Assembly: GCF_003259675.1 (NCBI RefSeq)
Contig: NZ_PZJG01000004.1
Span: 62,001 to 126,000, forward strand
Source: Macrococcoides bohemicum
GTDB taxonomy: Bacteria > Bacillota > Bacilli > Staphylococcales > Staphylococcaceae
DNA: 64,000 nt
Reading direction: 5' to 3'
Shown here: piece after piece, positions 47,705 to 58,507 of the stretch
How the letters are laid out: every line of letters starts with the position of its first letter
Position numbering within the stretch: the first letter of the stretch is position 1
The notes under the pieces: model-generated
What the model was told of the DNA's origin: nothing
Database searches by the model: none
The model's input: the letters and a program-made list of their open reading frames with translations, nothing else
Program-made: the position numbers and the translations under genes

Positions 47705-49123
47705 TTAGACTCCCTTCTTCTTTTTCTCTTTGTCTTCAGGTAATAAGTGATCAACAATTTCAATCGGATAGTTTCCAGTAAAACAAGCGTTACATTCACC
47801 TTTTGAATCAAATTGACTAAACACTTCGTGCATACCTTCAACAGATAAATATGTTAATGAGTCTACTTCTAAAATATCTTTAATTTCTTCTACACTTTTA
47901 TCAGATGCAATGAGTTCGGCATGTGTTGATACATCAATACCGTAATAGCAAGGATGGATAAGTGGCGGAGAAGAAATTGCCATATGTACTTCTTTAGCTC
48001 CCGCATTTTTTAAAGTCTTAACAATAAACTTACTTGTTGTCCCACGTACGATAGAATCATCGATGACAACAACACGCTTCCCCTCAATGACGTCTCTAAC
48101 TGGTGAATGTTTCATGCGTACAGCACGTTCACGTAGTGTTTGGTTAGGTGCGATAAATGTACGACCCACATAACGATTCTTAATTAATCCTTGTTCATTC
48201 GGAATACCAGATTCAATAGAGAATCCTTTTGCTGCTTGTAAAGAGGAATCTGGAACACCGATAACGATATCAGCCTCTATATTCATTTCTTTCGCAAGTT
48301 GTTTCCCTAAAGCTTTACGGACTTCATAGATAGAGTGTTTTCTGAATTCAGAATCAGGACGGGCAAAATAAACATATTCCATTGAACACATATGGGATTC
48401 AGTGTTCGTTGTATAAGTATCTTCTACTAAACCGTCATGAGAAAATACAAGTACTTCACCTGGCTCTATATCACGAATGTATTCAGCACCAATTGCTGTA
48501 AATGCACATGTTTCACTTGCAACACAATAAGCCCCGTCCACTTTTCCTAACATTAACGGACGTACACCATTACTGTCACGGGCCACAAACATTTGCTCCG
48601 GATGTAAAACTAGAAATGCAAATGCACCTTTAATTTGATTTAGTGCAGCTTTAAAATTAGCTAATTTATTATTTGATTTTGCCTTTAATAGTAGATGCCC
48701 TAATACTTCCGAGTCACTTGATGTCTGGAAGATTGCACCTTCAGATTCCAGCGCTAATTTTATTTGTTCTGCGTTGGTTAAGTTACCATTGTGTGCTAAA
48801 CCGATATCACCTTTAGAATGTTTAAAGATAAACGGCTGCACATTTGACAGTTCAGATGCTCCTGTTGTTGCATATCGAACATGTCCAATCGCATGATTAA
48901 AATCACTTAATGAACTTAGTTTAACTTGACTGATCGCCTCTGGTAATAAACCCATACCACGTGCACCGTAAATATTCGACTCGTCAGAACATACAATACC
49001 AGCACCTTCCTGCCCACGGTGCTGTAATGAATGTAGTGCCATATACGTGAGGTCAGCGGCATTTGGGTGACCCCAAATACCGAAAACGCCACATTCTTCA
49101 TTTAGGCCTCTGATGTCATACAT
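47705..49123 (-). CDS. purF: Amidophosphoribosyltransferase
   Basis: A 472-residue glutamine amidotransferase catalysing the first committed purine step. Maturation should remove ten residues to expose Cys11 ([10 protein letters not shown] then CGVFG). The PRPP motif [13 protein letters not shown] is at about 350, and late cysteines (GECNACFTG) suit the Bacillus-type Fe-S cluster form. The start is ATG at 49123, ten bases after AAGGGG. An upstream TTG extension inside purL is rejected. The gene overlaps the purL 3' end by 22 bases. Confidence 0.95.
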   Translation of the reverse strand: MYDIRGLNEECGVFGIWGHPNAADLTYMALHSLQHRGQEGAGIVCSDESNIYGARGMGLLPEAISQVKLSSLSDFNHAIGHVRYATTGASELSNVQPFIFKHSKGDIGLAHNGNLTNAEQIKLALESEGAIFQTSSDSEVLGHLLLKAKSNNKLANFKAALNQIKGAFAFLVLHPEQMFVARDSNGVRPLMLGKVDGAYCVASETCAFTAIGAEYIRDIEPGEVLVFSHDGLVEDTYTTNTESHMCSMEYVYFARPDSEFRKHSIYEVRKALGKQLAKEMNIEADIVIGVPDSSLQAAKGFSIESGIPNEQGLIKNRYVGRTFIAPNQTLRERAVRMKHSPVRDVIEGKRVVVIDDSIVRGTTSKFIVKTLKNAGAKEVHMAISSPPLIHPCYYGIDVSTHAELIASDKSVEEIKDILEVDSLTYLSVEGMHEVFSQFDSKGECNACFTGNYPIEIVDHLLPEDKEKKKKGV

Positions 49124-51282
49124 GTTTCGATTGCCCCTTTCCAAGACTGACTGATTGTTTCAACACTTTCAGTAATTTCGCCTTGGCTTGTTTTTAATGT
49201 AAATGTATCTCCACCAAATGTTCCAATTTCAACCGCATTCTCAGGAACAAAACCTTCTTTTGCGATTAAAATATAATTGCCTTGTGTTTCTGCAAATACT
49301 GCTGCGTTTGATGCATCCACTTGAGCATCAATTCCTGTATTAAAATAAGCAGTGATTTGCGCTAATTTAATCGCTAATCCACCTTTACCTACTGCTTGTA
49401 CGTGTGATAATTTACCTTCAGTAATCGCTTTACGAATAGTTTCTCCACGTTCTACTTCTTCTGTCAAATTAATATTTGACGTTACGTGAGATACTTCATT
49501 GAATAATAATTTTTCAATCTGTGATCCACCGAAATCTGGTTTAATATCTCCAACTAAGTAAATTCTCTCACCTGCTTGTGGTTTGAAATCATTTAAATAA
49601 TTAACATCTTCAATTAATCCAACCATACCTACAACTGGTGTCGGGAAGATCGCATCACCTTTTGTTTCATTATATAAAGATACGTTACCTGATACTACTG
49701 GCGTATTAAGTGCAGCACATGCTTCGGCCATACCTTTAGTAGAATCAGCTAATTGCTGATAAATTTCAGGCTTTTCTGGATTACCATAGTTTAAGCAATC
49801 TGTCATCGCAAGTGGTAAACTACCAACTGCAATTAAGTTACGGTAGCTTTCCGCTACTACCATTTTTCCACCTTCATATGGATTATTAAAGACATATCGT
49901 GCTTCACCGTCAATTGTTGAAGCAATTGCTTTTTTTGTGCCTTCCACACGCGTCACACCAGCTGATAAACCTGGTTTAATAATCGTATTTGCACCAACTT
50001 GTTGATCATACTGTGAATATGCCCATGTTTTAGATGCAATTGTTGGATGATTTAAAAGGCGCGTAAAAACGTCTTTTGCATCAATGTTGTCATAGTTATG
50101 ATCAACATCCGCAAATTCAGCTGCTTTACCTTCTAATACGTAAACAGGTGCTTCATCGCTTAACGGTTGAACAGGAATGTCAGCAAAGACTTCTCCTTCA
50201 TATGTTAAAACGAAGCGATCTGTGTCTGTTACTTCTCCGATTACTGCTGCATCTAATTCGTGGTGTTCAAATAATTTCAAGAATTTTTGTTCAGTGCCTT
50301 TTTCAACAACTAGTAACATACGTTCCTGCGTTTCAGATAACATCATTTCATATGGAGAGATGCCCGCTTCACGCGTTGGTACCTTCTCTAAATGTAAGTG
50401 AATACCGGACTCACCTTTCGCAGCCATTTCTGAACTTGAAGAAGTAAGACCAGCAGCACCCATATCCTGGATACCAACTAATTCTGGATAAGTAATCGCT
50501 TCAAGTGTTGCTTCCATTAACTTTTTACCTACAAACGGGTCACCAATTTGTACGGATGGACGTTTCGCTTCACTTTCTTCACTTAACTCTTCAGAAGCGA
50601 ATGTCGCGCCGTGAATACCGTCACGACCTGTTTTTAAACCAACATAAATTACAGGGTTGCCAGTACCTTTAGCTGTCCCTTTCTGAATTTTATCGTGGTC
50701 AATAATACCTACGCACATTGCGTTAACAAGTGGATTTCCATCATATCTTGAATCAAATTCAATTTCACCAGCTACCGTTGGAATACCGATACAATTACCG
50801 TATCCACCGATACCTGCAACAACGCCAGAGAATAAGCGTTTATTTTGTTTTTCAGTTAATTCACCAAAACGTAATGCATTTAATAATTGAATTGGACGTG
50901 CGCCAATTGATACGATATCACGTACAATACCTCCAACACCTGTTGCAGCACCTTGATAAGGTTCTATTGCAGATGGATGGTTATGAGATTCAACTTTAAA
51001 TACAACTGCCTGGTTGTCACCGATATCAACAACACCCGCACCTTCTCCAGGACCCATTAACACACGTTCTCCGGTTACAGGAAATTGCTTTAAGAAAGGT
51101 TTAGAATGTTTATATGAACAGTGTTCACTCCACATTACAGAGAAAATTCCGATTTCAGTGTAGTTTGGCTTACGCCCTAATATTTCTACTACTTTATCGT
51201 ATTCTGTATCAGTTAGACCCATTTCTGCATATAACTTATGCTCTTTAATCTCGTTTTCATTTGGCTCTAAAAATTTAACCAT
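49102..51282 (-). CDS. purL: FGAM synthase subunit II
   Basis: A 726-residue small-form PurL that works with PurQ and PurS. It has the [10 protein letters not shown] substrate motif, [22 protein letters not shown] and two PurM-like repeats. The start is ATG at 51282, after GGGGGA; a TTG at 51297 sits within purQ and overlaps that site. Two bases separate it from purQ. Confidence 0.96.
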   Translation of the reverse strand: MVKFLEPNENEIKEHKLYAEMGLTDTEYDKVVEILGRKPNYTEIGIFSVMWSEHCSYKHSKPFLKQFPVTGERVLMGPGEGAGVVDIGDNQAVVFKVESHNHPSAIEPYQGAATGVGGIVRDIVSIGARPIQLLNALRFGELTEKQNKRLFSGVVAGIGGYGNCIGIPTVAGEIEFDSRYDGNPLVNAMCVGIIDHDKIQKGTAKGTGNPVIYVGLKTGRDGIHGATFASEELSEESEAKRPSVQIGDPFVGKKLMEATLEAITYPELVGIQDMGAAGLTSSSSEMAAKGESGIHLHLEKVPTREAGISPYEMMLSETQERMLLVVEKGTEQKFLKLFEHHELDAAVIGEVTDTDRFVLTYEGEVFADIPVQPLSDEAPVYVLEGKAAEFADVDHNYDNIDAKDVFTRLLNHPTIASKTWAYSQYDQQVGANTIIKPGLSAGVTRVEGTKKAIASTIDGEARYVFNNPYEGGKMVVAESYRNLIAVGSLPLAMTDCLNYGNPEKPEIYQQLADSTKGMAEACAALNTPVVSGNVSLYNETKGDAIFPTPVVGMVGLIEDVNYLNDFKPQAGERIYLVGDIKPDFGGSQIEKLLFNEVSHVTSNINLTEEVERGETIRKAITEGKLSHVQAVGKGGLAIKLAQITAYFNTGIDAQVDASNAAVFAETQGNYILIAKEGFVPENAVEIGTFGGDTFTLKTSQGEITESVETISQSWKGAIETCMTSEA

Positions 51283-51284
51283 CC

Positions 51285-51947
51285 TTATTTCCCCCAACTT
51301 TCTAAAATTGATTGGAATAACTTCACACCATCATCAGAACCAAGTAATGATTCCATTGCACGTTCCGGGTGAGGCATCATACCACATACGTTACCTTCTT
51401 TATTCACGATGCCTGCAATATCTTCAACTGAACCATTTGGATTGTTTTTATAAGTTAAAATGATCTGATTGTTATCTTGTAATTCTTTTAATGTTTCAGG
51501 TGAGCAGTAATAATTACCTTCACCGTGTGCGATAGGATAGATGACTGTTTCGTCTTTATCATATTGATGCGTAAATTTCGTCTCATTATTAACAATTGTC
51601 AATGGTTCATTTTGACAAATAAATTTATGACTCGTATTATGCATTAATGCACCAGGTAATAAACCAATTTCAGTTAATATTTGAAATCCATTACAAACAC
51701 CTAATACAGGACGACCTTCTTCAGCTAAACGCTTAACCTCAGGAACGATTGGTGCAACGCGAGCCATCGCGCCACAACGTAGATAATCTCCAAATGAAAA
51801 TCCACCAGGAATTAGTACACCGTCGAATCCTTCTAATGAAGTTTTTCTATAATCTACATACTCCGCTTCAAAACCTGTGTTAAGAGCTGCATTGAACATA
51901 TCTCTATCACAGTTAGAACCAGGAAATTCAATAACAGCAAATTTCAT
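51285..51947 (-). CDS. purQ: FGAM synthase glutaminase subunit
   Basis: A 220-residue class I glutamine amidotransferase with nucleophile Cys in [11 protein letters not shown], the [13 protein letters not shown] oxyanion segment and MMPHPER with His/Glu of the triad. It provides ammonia to PurL. The start shares a base with the purS stop. Confidence 0.97.
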   Translation of the reverse strand: MKFAVIEFPGSNCDRDMFNAALNTGFEAEYVDYRKTSLEGFDGVLIPGGFSFGDYLRCGAMARVAPIVPEVKRLAEEGRPVLGVCNGFQILTEIGLLPGALMHNTSHKFICQNEPLTIVNNETKFTHQYDKDETVIYPIAHGEGNYYCSPETLKELQDNNQIILTYKNNPNGSVEDIAGIVNKEGNVCGMMPHPERAMESLLGSDDGVKLFQSILESWGK

Positions 51948-52207
51948 TATTTTGTCTCCTCATCTTCAATAATTTTGTAGCTGTACTCCTCGATAACTGT
52001 GTTTGCAAACAATTTTTCACTTAATGTATTTACAACATTCGCTACTGCTTGCTCACTTGCTTCGTCAACCGTCATATATAATACTTTTCCAACGCGAATA
52101 TCATCAACTTGCTTATATCCTAAATCGTGTACCGCGCGCGTTAAAGCTTGTCCTTGCGTATCTAATACCTGTGGTTGTAAAGTGATATGTAATTCAATTT
52201 TAGTCAT
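51947..52207 (-). CDS. purS: FGAM synthase subunit PurS
   Basis: An 86-residue protein, [20 protein letters not shown] onwards, matching PurS, the bridging subunit of the PurLQS complex. It lies two bases after purC and overlaps purQ by one base. Confidence 0.95.
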   Translation of the reverse strand: MTKIELHITLQPQVLDTQGQALTRAVHDLGYKQVDDIRVGKVLYMTVDEASEQAVANVVNTLSEKLFANTVIEEYSYKIIEDEETK

Positions 52208-52209
52208 GA

Positions 52210-52911
52210 TTATAATGCCTCCAGTTTATTATAAAATTTAGTATATGTTTCAATTAGTGAGCCTGTATCATTGCGGTAAACATCTTTATCGAAGTTCTCA
52301 TTTGTTTCTTTATCCCAAATACGACAAGTATCCGGTGAAATTTCATCAGCTAAAAGAATTTTCCCTTCGCTGTCCTTACCAAATTCAATTTTAAAATCAA
52401 TAAGTTTTAAATTCATTTCATCCATTATCTTAATTAATGTTTCATTTACGATTAATGCCTGACGTTTTAATTCAGCGATATCTTCGTCATTTGCAAGACC
52501 TAATAACTTAACATGGTCATCTGAGATAAATGGATCATTCAGTGCATCTTCTTTGTAATAGAATTCAACAAGTGGTTTTTTAAATGCCTGTCCATTTTCA
52601 AAGCCTAGTCTTTTTACAATTGATCCTGCAGCAAAATTTCTTACAACAACTTCTAATGGAATAATCGTTACTTTCTTCACGCGTTGCTCAGTGTCACTAG
52701 TACGTTCAATAAAATGACTGTCAACGCCATCTTGTGCTAATCTTTCAAAGAAATAACTCGTAATTAAATTATTTAAACGTCCTTTTCCTTCCATCTTATC
52801 TTTCTTTGCACCATTACCAGCTGTTACCTCATCTTTATATTCAATACGATAAATATTATTATCATCAGTATTGAATACACGCTTCGCTTTACCTTCATAA
52901 ACTAATGTCAT
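52210..52911 (-). CDS. purC: SAICAR synthetase
   Basis: A 233-residue ATP-dependent ligase joining aspartate to CAIR. It has YEGKAKRVF at the N-terminus, a VVRNFAAGS segment, and LIDFKIEFG followed by [12 protein letters not shown]. It overlaps purK by four bases (ATGA). Confidence 0.97.
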   Translation of the reverse strand: MTLVYEGKAKRVFNTDDNNIYRIEYKDEVTAGNGAKKDKMEGKGRLNNLITSYFFERLAQDGVDSHFIERTSDTEQRVKKVTIIPLEVVVRNFAAGSIVKRLGFENGQAFKKPLVEFYYKEDALNDPFISDDHVKLLGLANDEDIAELKRQALIVNETLIKIMDEMNLKLIDFKIEFGKDSEGKILLADEISPDTCRIWDKETNENFDKDVYRNDTGSLIETYTKFYNKLEAL

Positions 52912-54026
52912 GACATCATCTCCTCATATATAGGATAAAATGTATCCTCTTTATCGTCTAACAAAAGGGTAATATGTCCCATTTTACGATTTTCTTTTCT
53001 CACTTCTTTGCCATACACATGAACATGCCATTCCGGATGATCATTGAAATAAAGCTCCATAGCATCTAAATCTTGTCCTAATAAGTTATACATCACAGCT
53101 TTTTCGTGTAGTCTGATTTGTTTAGGTAATGCATAGCCAATTACTGATAAGATATGTGTATCAAACTGTGAATAATCACACGCTTCTATAGAATAATGAC
53201 CTGAATTATGAGGTCTTGGCGCAATTTCGTTAACGTATAATTCACCAGTCTTATCAATAAAGAATTCAACAGTAAACGTACCGACAAAGTGAATTTTAGA
53301 GATAATTTTTTCAACTTCTGCAACCGCTGCATCTTTATAAGCATGTTCCTTTTCAACCGTTGTCTTAAAAAGAATTTGGTTACGATGAATATTTTCCTGT
53401 AAAGGGAAATAAACAATTTCTCCTTGTATGTTACGCGATGCAGTGATAGAAATCTCTCTATCAAGTTCGATCATTTTTTCAGCAACAAGTACTGCATCTT
53501 CTACCATTTTATATGCTTCATCCAGCTCAGCATCACTTTTCAATACAAGCTGACCTTTACCATCATATCCACCAAAAATTGTTTTTAATACAATCGGATA
53601 GTCAAGATCTGCTATCGCATTATCAAGAGAAGCTTTAGAATCCACTTTATAGTATGGTACGACTTTAGCACCGCTTGATGCGATTGCTTCTTTTTCAGAA
53701 AGACGATTTTGCAAAATACCAACAGTTTCATATCCTTGGGGAACATTGTTTTCGCTGCATATTTCTTTTAATGTTGCTGCATTGATATTTTCAAATTCAT
53801 ATGTGATTACATCACTAACGCTGCTTAACGCTTTCAAACCTTCTAAATCATTGTAGGGTGATTCAATAAATTTATGTGCAACAAATCTTGCTGGACATTT
53901 TGGGTCTGGATCTAAAATATTCACTTTAAATCCCATTCTCTGAGCGGACTGTGCCATCATCTTTCCAAGCTGTCCACCACCAATGATTCCAATCGATTGA
54001 CCAATTTTAAATTTATTTAAGGTCAT
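52908..54026 (-). CDS. purK: N5-carboxyaminoimidazole ribonucleotide synthase
   Basis: A 372-residue ATP-grasp enzyme with [16 protein letters not shown] at the N-terminus, [12 protein letters not shown] in the ATP loop and [13 protein letters not shown] near the C-terminal third. It makes N5-CAIR from AIR and bicarbonate for PurE. It overlaps purE by 14 bases. Confidence 0.97.
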   Translation of the reverse strand: MTLNKFKIGQSIGIIGGGQLGKMMAQSAQRMGFKVNILDPDPKCPARFVAHKFIESPYNDLEGLKALSSVSDVITYEFENINAATLKEICSENNVPQGYETVGILQNRLSEKEAIASSGAKVVPYYKVDSKASLDNAIADLDYPIVLKTIFGGYDGKGQLVLKSDAELDEAYKMVEDAVLVAEKMIELDREISITASRNIQGEIVYFPLQENIHRNQILFKTTVEKEHAYKDAAVAEVEKIISKIHFVGTFTVEFFIDKTGELYVNEIAPRPHNSGHYSIEACDYSQFDTHILSVIGYALPKQIRLHEKAVMYNLLGQDLDAMELYFNDHPEWHVHVYGKEVRKENRKMGHITLLLDDKEDTFYPIYEEMMS

Positions 54027-54495
54027 GCTGCATCCCCTCCACTTTCTTGACTAAAGATGCTTCGTAATCATCCAGCTGCGCTTCTAAAGCAGCATCCTTC
54101 AAACTGAGCATTCGTGCTGCAAGAATACCGGCGTTCTTCGCACCAGCTTTACCGATAGCAGTCGTAGCTACCGGAATCCCACCAGGCATCTGTACAATTG
54201 ATAATAAGGAATCCATTCCCTTCAAAGCCTTCGATTCAATCGGCACACCGATCACCGGAAGCGTCGTCATCGAAGCGACCATTCCCGGCAAATGCGCCGC
54301 ACCACCAGCACCCGCGATAATAATCTCAATACCTTTACTGCGTGCAGACTTCGCAAAATCAACCATCGCGAGCGGTGTACGATGCGCAGATACAACACTT
54401 GCCTCATAGTCGATGCCGAAAGCTTCAAGCATTGTCACCGCTTCTTTCATCGTCTCCCAGTCAGAAGAAGAACCCATTATTACTGCTACTGTCAC
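54013..54495 (-). CDS. purE: N5-CAIR mutase
   Basis: A 160-residue class I PurE with [29 protein letters not shown] and [15 protein letters not shown]. The start is GTG at 54495, five bases after AAGGGTGA; the in-frame GTG at 54504 lies inside that site. With the GTG the protein begins [10 protein letters not shown], matching relatives. It is the first gene of the operon. Its sequence is visibly GC-richer than purK. Confidence 0.95.
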   Translation of the reverse strand: MTVAVIMGSSSDWETMKEAVTMLEAFGIDYEASVVSAHRTPLAMVDFAKSARSKGIEIIIAGAGGAAHLPGMVASMTTLPVIGVPIESKALKGMDSLLSIVQMPGGIPVATTAIGKAGAKNAGILAARMLSLKDAALEAQLDDYEASLVKKVEGMQHDLK

Positions 54496-54555
54496 AACTA
54501 TCACCCTTTATAATTATTTGAAAATCGACTTCATTTATGTGTATATTACATATAT

Positions 54556-54584
54556 AGCATAACAATGACACATACATTTTTCAA
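54556..54584 (-). promoter_or_regulatory. Promoter of the purine operon
   Basis: TTGAAA and TATGCT on the minus strand are spaced by 17 bases. The leader is about 55 bases, too short for a purine riboswitch. A CGAACGA box lies seven bases upstream of the -35. Confidence 0.6.
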
Positions 54585-54590
54585 TGCAAA

Positions 54591-54638
54591 AAACGAACGA
54601 TTATGTATTTTTTTCTTTAAAATTATTTTTTCGTTCGT
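54591..54638. promoter_or_regulatory. Inverted PurBox-like sites between purE and folD
   Basis: AACGAACGA (around 54592-54600) and TCGTTCGT (54631-54638) are inverted copies of the CGAA core of PurR boxes. A third GTTCGAA is near 54675. One copy flanks the purE -35 and the other precedes the folD extended -10 (TGCTATAAT, box at 54659-54664). PurR control of both directions is inferred. Confidence 0.55.
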
Positions 54639-54699
54639 ATTTTCTGGTTGTTTATTGCTATAATAATATTAAACGTTCGAATAAATGGAGGGAACTGGA

Positions 54700-55548
54700 A
54701 TGTCAGCAAAAGTATTAGACGGAAAGAAAATTGCAGCGGATTATCGTGCGAAACTTGCACAGGAAGTCGAACAGTTAAAGGCACAAGGGGTTACGCCAAA
54801 TTTAACGGTTATTCTTGTAGGAAATGACGGTGCAAGCCAGAGCTATGTGAACAATAAGAAGAAATCTGCTGAGAAGATCGGTATGAGCTCAAGTATCATC
54901 CATCTTGATGAAAGTACGACTGAAGCGGCATTATTAGAAGAAATCGACAAGTTGAACAACGATGACAATGTACATGGCATCCTTGTTCAAGTCCCACTAC
55001 CGAAACAAATCGATGAAACGAAAGTGCTAGAGAAGATTGCACCGGAAAAAGACGTTGATGGATTCAATCCAATCAACATCGGCCGACTCTATGCAGGTGT
55101 TGAAACATATATCCCATGTACGCCACTGGGCATCATGGAAATCTTAAAGCATGCAGATATCGATTTAGAAGGAAAAGATGTCGCAGTCATCGGAAGAAGT
55201 CATATCGTAGGACAACCCGTCGCAAAACTATTAACAGATGCGAATGCAACAGTAACATTACTACACTCTCGCAGTAAAGACATGGACGCAGTATTAAAAC
55301 GCTCTGATGTTATCGTATCTGCTGTCGGTAAACCAGGATTAGTGACGAAGGATGTCGTGAAACAAGGTGCAGTGATCGTAGACGTAGGAAACACAGTCGT
55401 TGACGGAAAGTTAACAGGAGACGTTGTATATGATGAAGTTGCTGAAGTCGCAGGCGCAATTACACCGGTGCCAGGTGGCGTTGGACCACTGACAATTACA
55501 ATGGTATTAAATAATACATTACTCGCAGCGAAACGTGCTGAGAAGTAA
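54700..55548 (+). CDS. folD: Methylenetetrahydrofolate dehydrogenase/cyclohydrolase
   Basis: A 282-residue bifunctional enzyme supplying 10-formyl-THF for PurN and PurH. It has the active-site [13 protein letters not shown] Lys, the VQVPLPK segment, the EKDVDGFNP motif and [14 protein letters not shown] of the NADP domain. The start is ATG at 54700, seven bases after GGAGGG; the ATG at 54685 overlaps that site. It is divergent from purE. Confidence 0.96.
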   Translation: MSAKVLDGKKIAADYRAKLAQEVEQLKAQGVTPNLTVILVGNDGASQSYVNNKKKSAEKIGMSSSIIHLDESTTEAALLEEIDKLNNDDNVHGILVQVPLPKQIDETKVLEKIAPEKDVDGFNPINIGRLYAGVETYIPCTPLGIMEILKHADIDLEGKDVAVIGRSHIVGQPVAKLLTDANATVTLLHSRSKDMDAVLKRSDVIVSAVGKPGLVTKDVVKQGAVIVDVGNTVVDGKLTGDVVYDEVAEVAGAITPVPGGVGPLTITMVLNNTLLAAKRAEK

Positions 55549-55556
55549 ATAGATGA

Positions 55557-55586
55557 GACACTCAACTGCAGTTGGGTGTCTTTTTT
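55557..55586 (+). terminator. Terminator after folD
   Basis: A ten-bp stem GACACTCAAC/GTTGGGTGTC with a TGCA loop, followed by T6. Confidence 0.9.
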
Positions 55587-55710
55587 GTAAAATCCCGACT
55601 TTATTGAACTTTATCCGGCCAATATTCAGGATGCTATTATTTTGGTACATTTTTATACGCGTCTCATCAATGGGGGTAGCAATGATAGTAACAATCCAAC
55701 ACAAAATACA

Positions 55711-55742
55711 TAAAAAAATAAAGCACAGTTAGCGCTGTGCTT
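55711..55742 (-). terminator. Terminator after hmp
   Basis: Stem AAGCACAG/CTGTGCTT with a six-base loop; on the minus strand ATTTTTTTAT follows. The rest of 55587-55710 shows no gene. Confidence 0.75.
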
Positions 55743-55763
55743 CAATTATTCTTACCATACCTA

Positions 55764-56906
55764 TTATACTGTAATACTCATCTTCGGACCAAACGGCTCG
55801 AAGTGGACGCGGCTTCGATCAATGCCCATATCACTGAAGATCTCAAGCATGCCTTCCATAAATCCTACAGAACCACACATATAGATTTCTTCGTTACCGT
55901 TCATAATTTTAGATAACTTCTCTTTCGTTAAGCGACCTTCACTTTCCGAATAGTTAAAGAAGAACGCTACGTTACGATTATTATGGAACTTCGTAATCTC
56001 ATCTTTAAATGGAACAGCATCACGGTTATATGCTGAATGGATAAATTTAATACTGCGTTTATCCACCTCATCCTCTAACATACTCATGAGCGGCGTCATA
56101 CCTACGCCCCCACTTATAAATACGAGGTCCTCATTATCAGTCTCAACTAAGAACTCGCCCGCCGGTGCAGATAATAGAAGCTCATCTCCTGCTTGAACAT
56201 GATCATGTAAATAGTTAGAAACCATCCCTCTCTCTTCACCAGCAACGTCACGCTTAACCGCAAACTTAAGTCCACGAGATGTATCAACAGAACAGATTGA
56301 ATAATGACGTAATGCATCATTTGTTTCATCTTCAGGATGCACCTTCACTGTGATATACTGACCCGATTTAACAGGTTTCAATTGAATCGCATCACTCTGC
56401 ACCGTGAATGACTTAATTTCAGGAGACTCCTCCTTAACCGCTACAACCTTGAACGGTACAAATCCTTGCCAGTCCGCTTCATCATACAGTGCTGCCTCCA
56501 TCTGAATAAATACATTAGCAATCACTCCATATGTCTTTGTCCAGGCTTCCACAATCTCAGGCGTCGCCGCATCACCTAATACATGCTGAATCGCCCAGAT
56601 TAAATTCTCACCCACAATCGGATAATGTTCCGGTTTAATCTCTAACGCTCTATGTTTATGTGCGATTTGGTTGACATTCGGAACAATCGCCTCCAGATGA
56701 TCAATATGCTTAGCCGCAGCGATAATCGTCTGCGCTAATGCCGTCTGCTGACGCCCTAACTTCTGGTTCGTCTTATTGAAGACATTGAGTAACTCAGGAT
56801 GCGCTTCAAACATATGCTGATAGAATGCTGAAGTGATCTCCGTACCATGCTCCTCCAGTACCGGAATCGTCGCTTTGACGATATGCTTAGTTTCTTCTGT
56901 TAACAC
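55764..56906 (-). CDS. hmp: Flavohaemoglobin (nitric oxide dioxygenase)
   Basis: A 380-residue protein. The globin domain (about 1-138) has the proximal His in QIAHKHRALEI. The FAD-binding domain has RHYSICS, and the NAD domain SGGVGMTPLMSML, with a C-terminal FEPFGPKM. It oxidises NO to nitrate. The start is GTG at 56906, the second base triplet of ATGTG; the ATG two bases upstream is followed by a stop after one codon. A GGGGGAG site precedes it. It is divergent from nsrR. Confidence 0.95.
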   Translation of the reverse strand: MLTEETKHIVKATIPVLEEHGTEITSAFYQHMFEAHPELLNVFNKTNQKLGRQQTALAQTIIAAAKHIDHLEAIVPNVNQIAHKHRALEIKPEHYPIVGENLIWAIQHVLGDAATPEIVEAWTKTYGVIANVFIQMEAALYDEADWQGFVPFKVVAVKEESPEIKSFTVQSDAIQLKPVKSGQYITVKVHPEDETNDALRHYSICSVDTSRGLKFAVKRDVAGEERGMVSNYLHDHVQAGDELLLSAPAGEFLVETDNEDLVFISGGVGMTPLMSMLEDEVDKRSIKFIHSAYNRDAVPFKDEITKFHNNRNVAFFFNYSESEGRLTKEKLSKIMNGNEEIYMCGSVGFMEGMLEIFSDMGIDRSRVHFEPFGPKMSITV

Positions 56907-56921
56907 ATTAACTCCCCCTAT

Positions 56922-56950
56922 TTAAAGATACATTATAAATACATCTTTAA
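56922..56950. promoter_or_regulatory. NsrR-type operator between hmp and nsrR
   Basis: The arms TTAAAGATACATT and AATACATCTTTAA form an inverted repeat (11 of 13 bases paired) around ATA. It contains the minus-strand TATAAT (56932-56937) and lies 16 bases from the hmp start. The AAAGAT-CATT form resembles known NsrR half-sites. Confidence 0.65.
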
Positions 56951-57048
56951 TATACACTTCATCCACACAAATTACAATCATTTATATAATATATGAACAA
57001 AAAATTCACAGTCTAATGCTATAATATGGATGATAAGGAGAGATGACC

Positions 57049-57465
57049 ATGAAATTAACACTTTACTCAGATTACTCATTACGTGTCCTGATGTATATCG
57101 CACGTCAGGAGCACCGGGTTCAGATAGATGAAATTGCGAAGTTTTACGGGATTTCTAAGAATCACCTGACGAAGGTAGTAAATAACCTCGCGACGCTCGG
57201 TTATATTGAAACGACGCGCGGACGCGGCGGCGGAATTCGCATCAAGATGACACCAGAAGAGATTAATATCGGTGCTTTAATCAGAAAGACTGAGGAGCAT
57301 TTCAACTTAGTCGAATGTTTTGATCGTGAGACGAACACATGTCCGATTGCAGGGATATGTGGTCTGCAAGGTGTACTCGGTGAAGCGCTAGGCGCCTATC
57401 TTTCGGTACTGGATGGCTATACACTTAATGATATACTGCATAACAAAAGGACTCAAAATGTTTGA
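57049..57465 (+). CDS. nsrR: Rrf2-family NO-sensing repressor NsrR
   Basis: A 138-residue Rrf2 regulator with a winged HTH (about 1-60, ISKNHLTKVVNNLATLGYI) and three Cys spaced C-x7-C-x5-C (CFDRETNTCPIAGIC), the spacing of the NsrR iron-sulfur cluster. The start is ATG at 57049, eight bases after AAGGAG; the ATG at 57043 is too close. An extended -10 TGCTATAAT ends at 57025. It lies divergent from hmp, which it probably represses until NO appears. Confidence 0.88.
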   Translation: MKLTLYSDYSLRVLMYIARQEHRVQIDEIAKFYGISKNHLTKVVNNLATLGYIETTRGRGGGIRIKMTPEEINIGALIRKTEEHFNLVECFDRETNTCPIAGICGLQGVLGEALGAYLSVLDGYTLNDILHNKRTQNV

Positions 57466-57478
57466 GTCCTTTTGTTAT
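57440..57478. terminator. Bidirectional terminator between nsrR and icaC
   Basis: An 18-bp stem ATAACAAAAGGACTCAAA with its complement around ATG. It contains the stops of both convergent genes. Confidence 0.8.
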
Positions 57479-58506
57479 CTATAAGGTTGTGTCCCCATTA
57501 CATACTTGAAGATGTTAAAGGTTCTCAGCAGACTACCGACACCGATGCATGCGCCGAACGTCAGCAGTACAGAGAACAGCATGAACAGCAGCGTGCTCCC
57601 TTCAAAGCGTTCTGTGTATGCATACACATACTGCAGTATGACCGGATGGAACAGGTAGATAAAGAACGAATACGTACTGATGAGCGTCACAGCTTCCAGC
57701 AGCATCCCCTGAACCTTGATACTGAAATGGATGATGCAGTAGAATGCACTCATACAATACAGCATGATATACTCGTTATTGCTCGTCACATCAGTAAAGC
57801 TATGGTCTCCTGTCATCACGAACAGGATAAACGCAAGCACAGTGATACCGATAAAGAATAATCCGTAATCTTCAAAGTAAGCTTTCAATCGCTCATAATG
57901 ACTGCCAAGATATGAACCTACGAAATAATAGCCGATCCAGCCGAACAGCACCGTATTTCCTTCAAAGAAATACGAATTATCGATCCAGTCGCCCACCATA
58001 GCATTATGATGATAGACATACAGATAGACGATATTGATGAGGATGGCGATAACGACTGCAGTACGCGATGAAAGCAGCTTCGGCCACAGTTTCGTGATCA
58101 ATACATTAAGGATGAAGAACTTCAGGATGATTAAAATAAAGTAGCCGTACCACTGTCCTTTTAGTACGTTCTCGACAAACTGCGTGATAAACGGTTTACG
58201 CAGATATATAGCCTCACTATAGCTGTAGAAGGCCCCCATCACGATATACGGGATGAAGACATATTGCAGACGGCGTCTTAAGTAGTTGTTTGGTATGCCT
58301 TGCAGGTTCAAGGTGAAGATGAGCTGCGTGAGCATCAGAAACCCCGGCGTTCCGAAGATGAGCAGCATCCTGATCCAGTACAGTGTCTCAAGCTGTGCTG
58401 CATTGTTACTATGGGCATTCGTGTACTCAGTCAGTACATGTGTGATAACGATTAACACGCACAGAATCACCCTTACATAGTTCAGTTCCAGTCTATATTT
58501 TTTCAT
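57475..58506 (-). CDS. icaC: PNAG O-succinyltransferase/acyltransferase IcaC
   Basis: A 343-residue membrane protein of the acyltransferase-3 family with about ten transmembrane helices and an N-terminal ELNYVRVILCVLIVITHVLTEY segment. It is thought to modify or help export poly-N-acetylglucosamine. It lies one base after icaB at the end of icaADBC. Length and order match staphylococcal IcaC. Confidence 0.88.
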   Translation of the reverse strand: MKKYRLELNYVRVILCVLIVITHVLTEYTNAHSNNAAQLETLYWIRMLLIFGTPGFLMLTQLIFTLNLQGIPNNYLRRRLQYVFIPYIVMGAFYSYSEAIYLRKPFITQFVENVLKGQWYGYFILIILKFFILNVLITKLWPKLLSSRTAVVIAILINIVYLYVYHHNAMVGDWIDNSYFFEGNTVLFGWIGYYFVGSYLGSHYERLKAYFEDYGLFFIGITVLAFILFVMTGDHSFTDVTSNNEYIMLYCMSAFYCIIHFSIKVQGMLLEAVTLISTYSFFIYLFHPVILQYVYAYTERFEGSTLLFMLFSVLLTFGACIGVGSLLRTFNIFKYVMGTQPYR

Positions 58507-58507
58507 A

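Noticed and set aside
50076-50447. Plus-strand ORF of 123 codons opposite purL
   Set aside because: Shadow of purL; no start context and no protein-like composition.
54496-54555. Guanine riboswitch in the purE leader
   Set aside because: The predicted leader is about 55 bases with no room for the three-way junction aptamer and no terminator/antiterminator pair.
55200-55565. Minus-strand ORF of 121 codons opposite folD
   Set aside because: Shadow of folD, with Thr/Ser/Pro bias and no ribosome site.
57472-57861. Plus-strand ORF of 129 codons opposite icaC
   Set aside because: It is antisense to a well-conserved gene, begins within the terminator and has biased Cys/His/Gln content typical of a shadow frame.
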